Assembly (NCBI RefSeq): GCF_016859285.1
Contig: NC_053400.1
Coordinates: 22,649,001 to 22,713,000, forward strand
Length of the DNA stretch: 64,000 nucleotides
Reading direction: 5' to 3'
Source: Xiphias gladius
Taxonomy: Eukaryota; Chordata; Actinopteri; Istiophoriformes; Xiphiidae
A program made the position numbers and the translations under genes. Shown here piece by piece: positions 61,721 to 64,000 of this stretch. Under the pieces are notes generated by a model. The model was not told the DNA's origin, searched no databases, and saw only the letters and a program-made list of their open reading frames with translations. Each line of letters starts with the position of its first letter. Position 1 is the stretch's first letter.

Positions 61721-63694
61721 ATGGGAGGAAAACTGAGCAAGAAGAGGAAGGGATATGATGTGAGTGACCCCAAAGAGAAGAAGGATGAGACTGCAGGAAC
61801 AGCTGCTGGTGCAGAGGAATCTGAGAAAGTGGAGGACAGAGCCCCATCCACAATAGCTGAGGCTGAGTTGACAGCTAAGGCAGACAATGTGGTAGAGGAA
61901 GCTGTGGGGTCAGCTGTGGCAGCAGTAACTGAGGCTGTAGAAGCTCCAGAAGAGCCCAAATCAACACCTCCAAAAGAATCAGCTGCTGCAGCTCCAGAGG
62001 AGGATGCTCCAGTACAGGAATCAGTTGCAGCAGCAGAGGAAGCAGCTCCAGTTGCAAAAGAACCTGCAGCAGCAGCAGAAGAGGCAGCTCCAGTCCCAAA
62101 AGAACCTGCTGCAGCAGCAGAGGAAGCAGCTCCAGTCCCAAAAGAACCTGCTGCAGCAGCAGAGGATGATGCTCCTGTCGCAGAAGAACCTGCTGCAGCA
62201 GCCGAAGAGGCAGCTCCAGTCGCAAAAGAACCTGCTGCAGCAGCAGAAGAGGCAGCTCCAGTCGCAAAAGAACCTGCTGCAGCAGCAGAAGAGGCAGCTC
62301 CAGTCGCAAAAGAACCTCCTGCAGCAGCAGAGGAAGCAGCTCTAGTAGCCGAAGAACAAGTTGTAGTAGCAGTGGAATCTGCTCCAGTAGCAGAGGAACC
62401 AGTTAAAGCAGCAGAGGAAGCAGCTCCAGTAGTAGAAGAACCAGTTGTAGTAGCAGTGGAATCTGCTCCGACAGCAGAGGAACCAGCTCTAGCAGCAGAG
62501 GAGTCAGCCCCAGTGGTACAGGAACAAGCCCCAGTAGAGATCCCAGAGGCTACAGCGGCAGCAGAGGAACTCTCTGCTCCAGCATCAGAAGAACCCATGC
62601 AAAGTGAAGTTGAACCCGAGCCTGCAACTACACCTAAAGAGCTCCCTGTAGAAGAACCTGCTGTATCTGTGGAATCTGTGCCAGAGCTAGAGGTTGTTCC
62701 AGCCAGCATGGAGGAAGCACCTGGGGAACAAGAACCAGAGACCATCCCAGAAACCGTTACTGAGTCCGAAGCAACTGTGGAGGAGACAACGGTGCCTGAA
62801 CCCAAGCCAGTGGCTGAACCAGCTGTAGAGCCAGTGCTGGAGCAAGCCCCAGAACCAGAGCAAACCCTCGAGCCAGAGCCAGAGCAAGAACCAGAGCCAG
62901 AGCAAGCACCAGAACTAAAGCAGGAACGAGACATAGAGTCAGTGGAAACACCCGAGCCAGAACCCAAACCTGAGCAAGCCCCAGAGTCAGAGCTAGAACA
63001 ATCACCAGAGCCAGAACCAGAGCTGGTACCAGAGCCAGAGCCTGAGCAAGAGCCCAATGAAGTGGAGCCAGCAGCAGAGCAACAAGTAGAAGAAGCTGAA
63101 CCAGAACCAGTTGTAGCCACATCTGACATTACTGGACTTGAGACTGTGACAGCAGAGGCAGATGCACCTGAGGTCCTGGAGACTGCAGCAAAGGAGGTCC
63201 CCCCTGAATATCAACATGAAGAGGAGGAATCTCTTACAACAGAAGCCTCCAGCACTGAGGCGGCAGCTGAGCCAGAAGCAGCCGAACCTGTCCCTGAGAT
63301 TGTCATCTCAGAGTCTGTATCTGCTAGTGAAATTACTGCTGAGTCTGAAGAGGTAGCAGAAGCCTCTGTGGAAGAGGTGCCTTGCTCAGGGCCTGAGGTT
63401 GAAAGCAAGATGGAAAATGGAGATTTAGAGAGCCCTTCTGTTGCAAAGGATGCGACAGAAGTAGATGCACTTCCAGCTGTGAATGGAGAGTGCACAAATT
63501 CTACTGCCACTACTGTCAAACAGACAGAGGAATGTGTTAACGGTAGTGAAAAGCCAGACGAGACGCCTATCAAGGAGCAGAGTGACTTTGAACTGAAAAA
63601 GGATGTGAACCTGAGTGGGGATGTCCAGGAAGTTCCCGATGCAGTCTCCGACATGGTGGAAGGTCTCAGCACTGAGGTCACCCAGGCCGTCTGA
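61721..63694 (+). CDS. basp1: Brain acid soluble protein 1 (expanded)
   Basis: Membrane-attached signalling and growth-cone protein of the GAP-43/MARCKS/CAP-23 group; in mammals also a WT1 co-repressor. A single coding exon of 657 codons follows acceptor [23 protein letters not shown] is almost the BASP1 N-terminus: the Gly2 myristoylation site and basic effector segment are intact. The rest is acidic and disordered, rich in Ala, Glu, Pro and Val. Twelve in-frame 14-residue units of type [14 protein letters not shown] span about residues 109-276 (42-nt period, 62045-62548). A Glu-Pro region follows at about 370-450 ([12 protein letters not shown]). Mammalian BASP1 is about 227 aa, so this is roughly three times longer. 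The upstream ATG at 61643 lies before the acceptor and is not used. A 550-codon antisense frame is a composition artefact. Confidence 0.9.
   Translation: MGGKLSKKRKGYDVSDPKEKKDETAGTAAGAEESEKVEDRAPSTIAEAELTAKADNVVEEAVGSAVAAVTEAVEAPEEPKSTPPKESAAAAPEEDAPVQESVAAAEEAAPVAKEPAAAAEEAAPVPKEPAAAAEEAAPVPKEPAAAAEDDAPVAEEPAAAAEEAAPVAKEPAAAAEEAAPVAKEPAAAAEEAAPVAKEPPAAAEEAALVAEEQVVVAVESAPVAEEPVKAAEEAAPVVEEPVVVAVESAPTAEEPALAAEESAPVVQEQAPVEIPEATAAAEELSAPASEEPMQSEVEPEPATTPKELPVEEPAVSVESVPELEVVPASMEEAPGEQEPETIPETVTESEATVEETTVPEPKPVAEPAVEPVLEQAPEPEQTLEPEPEQEPEPEQAPELKQERDIESVETPEPEPKPEQAPESELEQSPEPEPELVPEPEPEQEPNEVEPAAEQQVEEAEPEPVVATSDITGLETVTAEADAPEVLETAAKEVPPEYQHEEEESLTTEASSTEAAAEPEAAEPVPEIVISESVSASEITAESEEVAEASVEEVPCSGPEVESKMENGDLESPSVAKDATEVDALPAVNGECTNSTATTVKQTEECVNGSEKPDETPIKEQSDFELKKDVNLSGDVQEVPDAVSDMVEGLSTEVTQAV
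62045..62548 (+). repeat. basp1: 42-bp coding tandem repeat in basp1, 12 units
   Basis: The anchor word GCTCCAGT or a variant recurs at 62045, 62087, 62129, 62171, 62213, 62255, 62297, 62339, 62381, 62423, 62465 and 62507, always 42 nt apart. Units at 62213, 62255 and 62297 are nearly identical; the later ones are diverged. Because 42 is a multiple of 3, unit gain or loss keeps the frame. Confidence 0.92.
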
Positions 63695-64000
63695 AGAGAA
63701 GCCATCTTTCGAATCAATGTGAATTCAGTTTAATCCTCCGATGGTGCGAGAGAGCCATCAAGGTATCACAAACACAGCTAGGCTTTCATAAATGCTGTAA
63801 CCACCGCAATGTCTATAGTGGTAACTCAGGCAAAAGGATGTTTTCTTTTGAGTAACCAAAAATGAAATGCAACCACTTGAGGATAAAAATATAGAGAGAG
63901 AGATAGCAAGTGAGATGGAACTGAGGGGAGACTTTGGAGTTTGGAATTTGAGGGGTGAGTGCAGACAGACAGTGAAACTTGACAGGAGAGCAAAAATACT
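63695..64000 (+). other. basp1: basp1 3' UTR (start)
   Basis: Sequence after the TGA at 63692-63694 is non-coding, with a short GA-rich stretch at 63894-63904. No AATAAA-type end is seen before the window ends, so the 3' UTR probably continues. Confidence 0.65.

Noticed and set aside
61477..63129. 550-codon minus-strand open frame opposite basp1
   Set aside because: It is a Ser/Gly/Ala-rich mirror of the GCA/GAA/CCA-rich basp1 coding strand. Composition and the 42-bp repeat keep it open; it has no domain and no splice logic.

Overview
The window is nuclear DNA of a ray-finned fish, most likely a percomorph teleost. Short vertebrate-type exons have GT-AG introns, poly(A) signals are AATAAA, dinucleotide microsatellites are abundant, and several interspersed repeats are of kinds common in perch-like fish. 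Nothing looks bacterial, viral or organellar. All gene calls come from reading exons by eye and matching them to remembered vertebrate proteins; no database search was possible.

Layout, left to right. (1) 1-7,850, plus strand: the last three coding exons of galns (lysosomal N-acetylgalactosamine-6-sulfatase); the 5' part lies left of the window. (2) 8,422-16,496, plus strand: two tandem four-helix MARVEL-family genes, a cklf-like gene (4 exons, 146 aa) and cmtm3 (5 exons, 171 aa), with only 522 bp between the stop of the first and the ATG of the second. (3) 21,562-35,884, minus strand: cmtm4 (4 exons, 208 aa), convergent to cmtm3, with a GC-rich promoter at 35.6-36.7 kb. (4) 41,511-53,419, minus strand: dync1li2 (13 coding exons, 492 aa), the cytoplasmic dynein-1 light intermediate chain 2, complete. 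Its first intron appears to use a GC donor. (5) 53.4-58.8 kb: intergenic, with a 578-bp recent tandem duplication. (6) 58.8-64 kb, plus strand: GC-rich promoter and presumed non-coding first exon of basp1, then its single coding exon (657 aa), enlarged by a 42-bp in-frame tandem repeat.

The order cklf-cmtm3-cmtm4-dync1li2 and all four orientations match human 16q22.1, minus the CMTM1 and CMTM2 genes that sit between CKLF and CMTM3 there. The flanks differ: galns (human 16q24) and basp1 (human chromosome 5) stand where TK2 and TERB1 stand in human. The genes are not an operon and do not form one pathway. The CKLF/CMTM genes are a tandem paralogue cluster of membrane-trafficking proteins, and the others are linked only by position.

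I found no clearly new molecular system. The items most worth checking are the inferred GC-AG intron of dync1li2, the phase-locked 42-bp repeat in basp1, the 578-bp direct duplication, a 74-nt (GT)n/(AC)n inverted pair in a galns intron, two short non-autonomous DNA transposons with matching termini, two exact CTCF-type cores, a cluster of GTTAGC motifs near the dync1li2 promoter, and two unassigned exon-like open frames.
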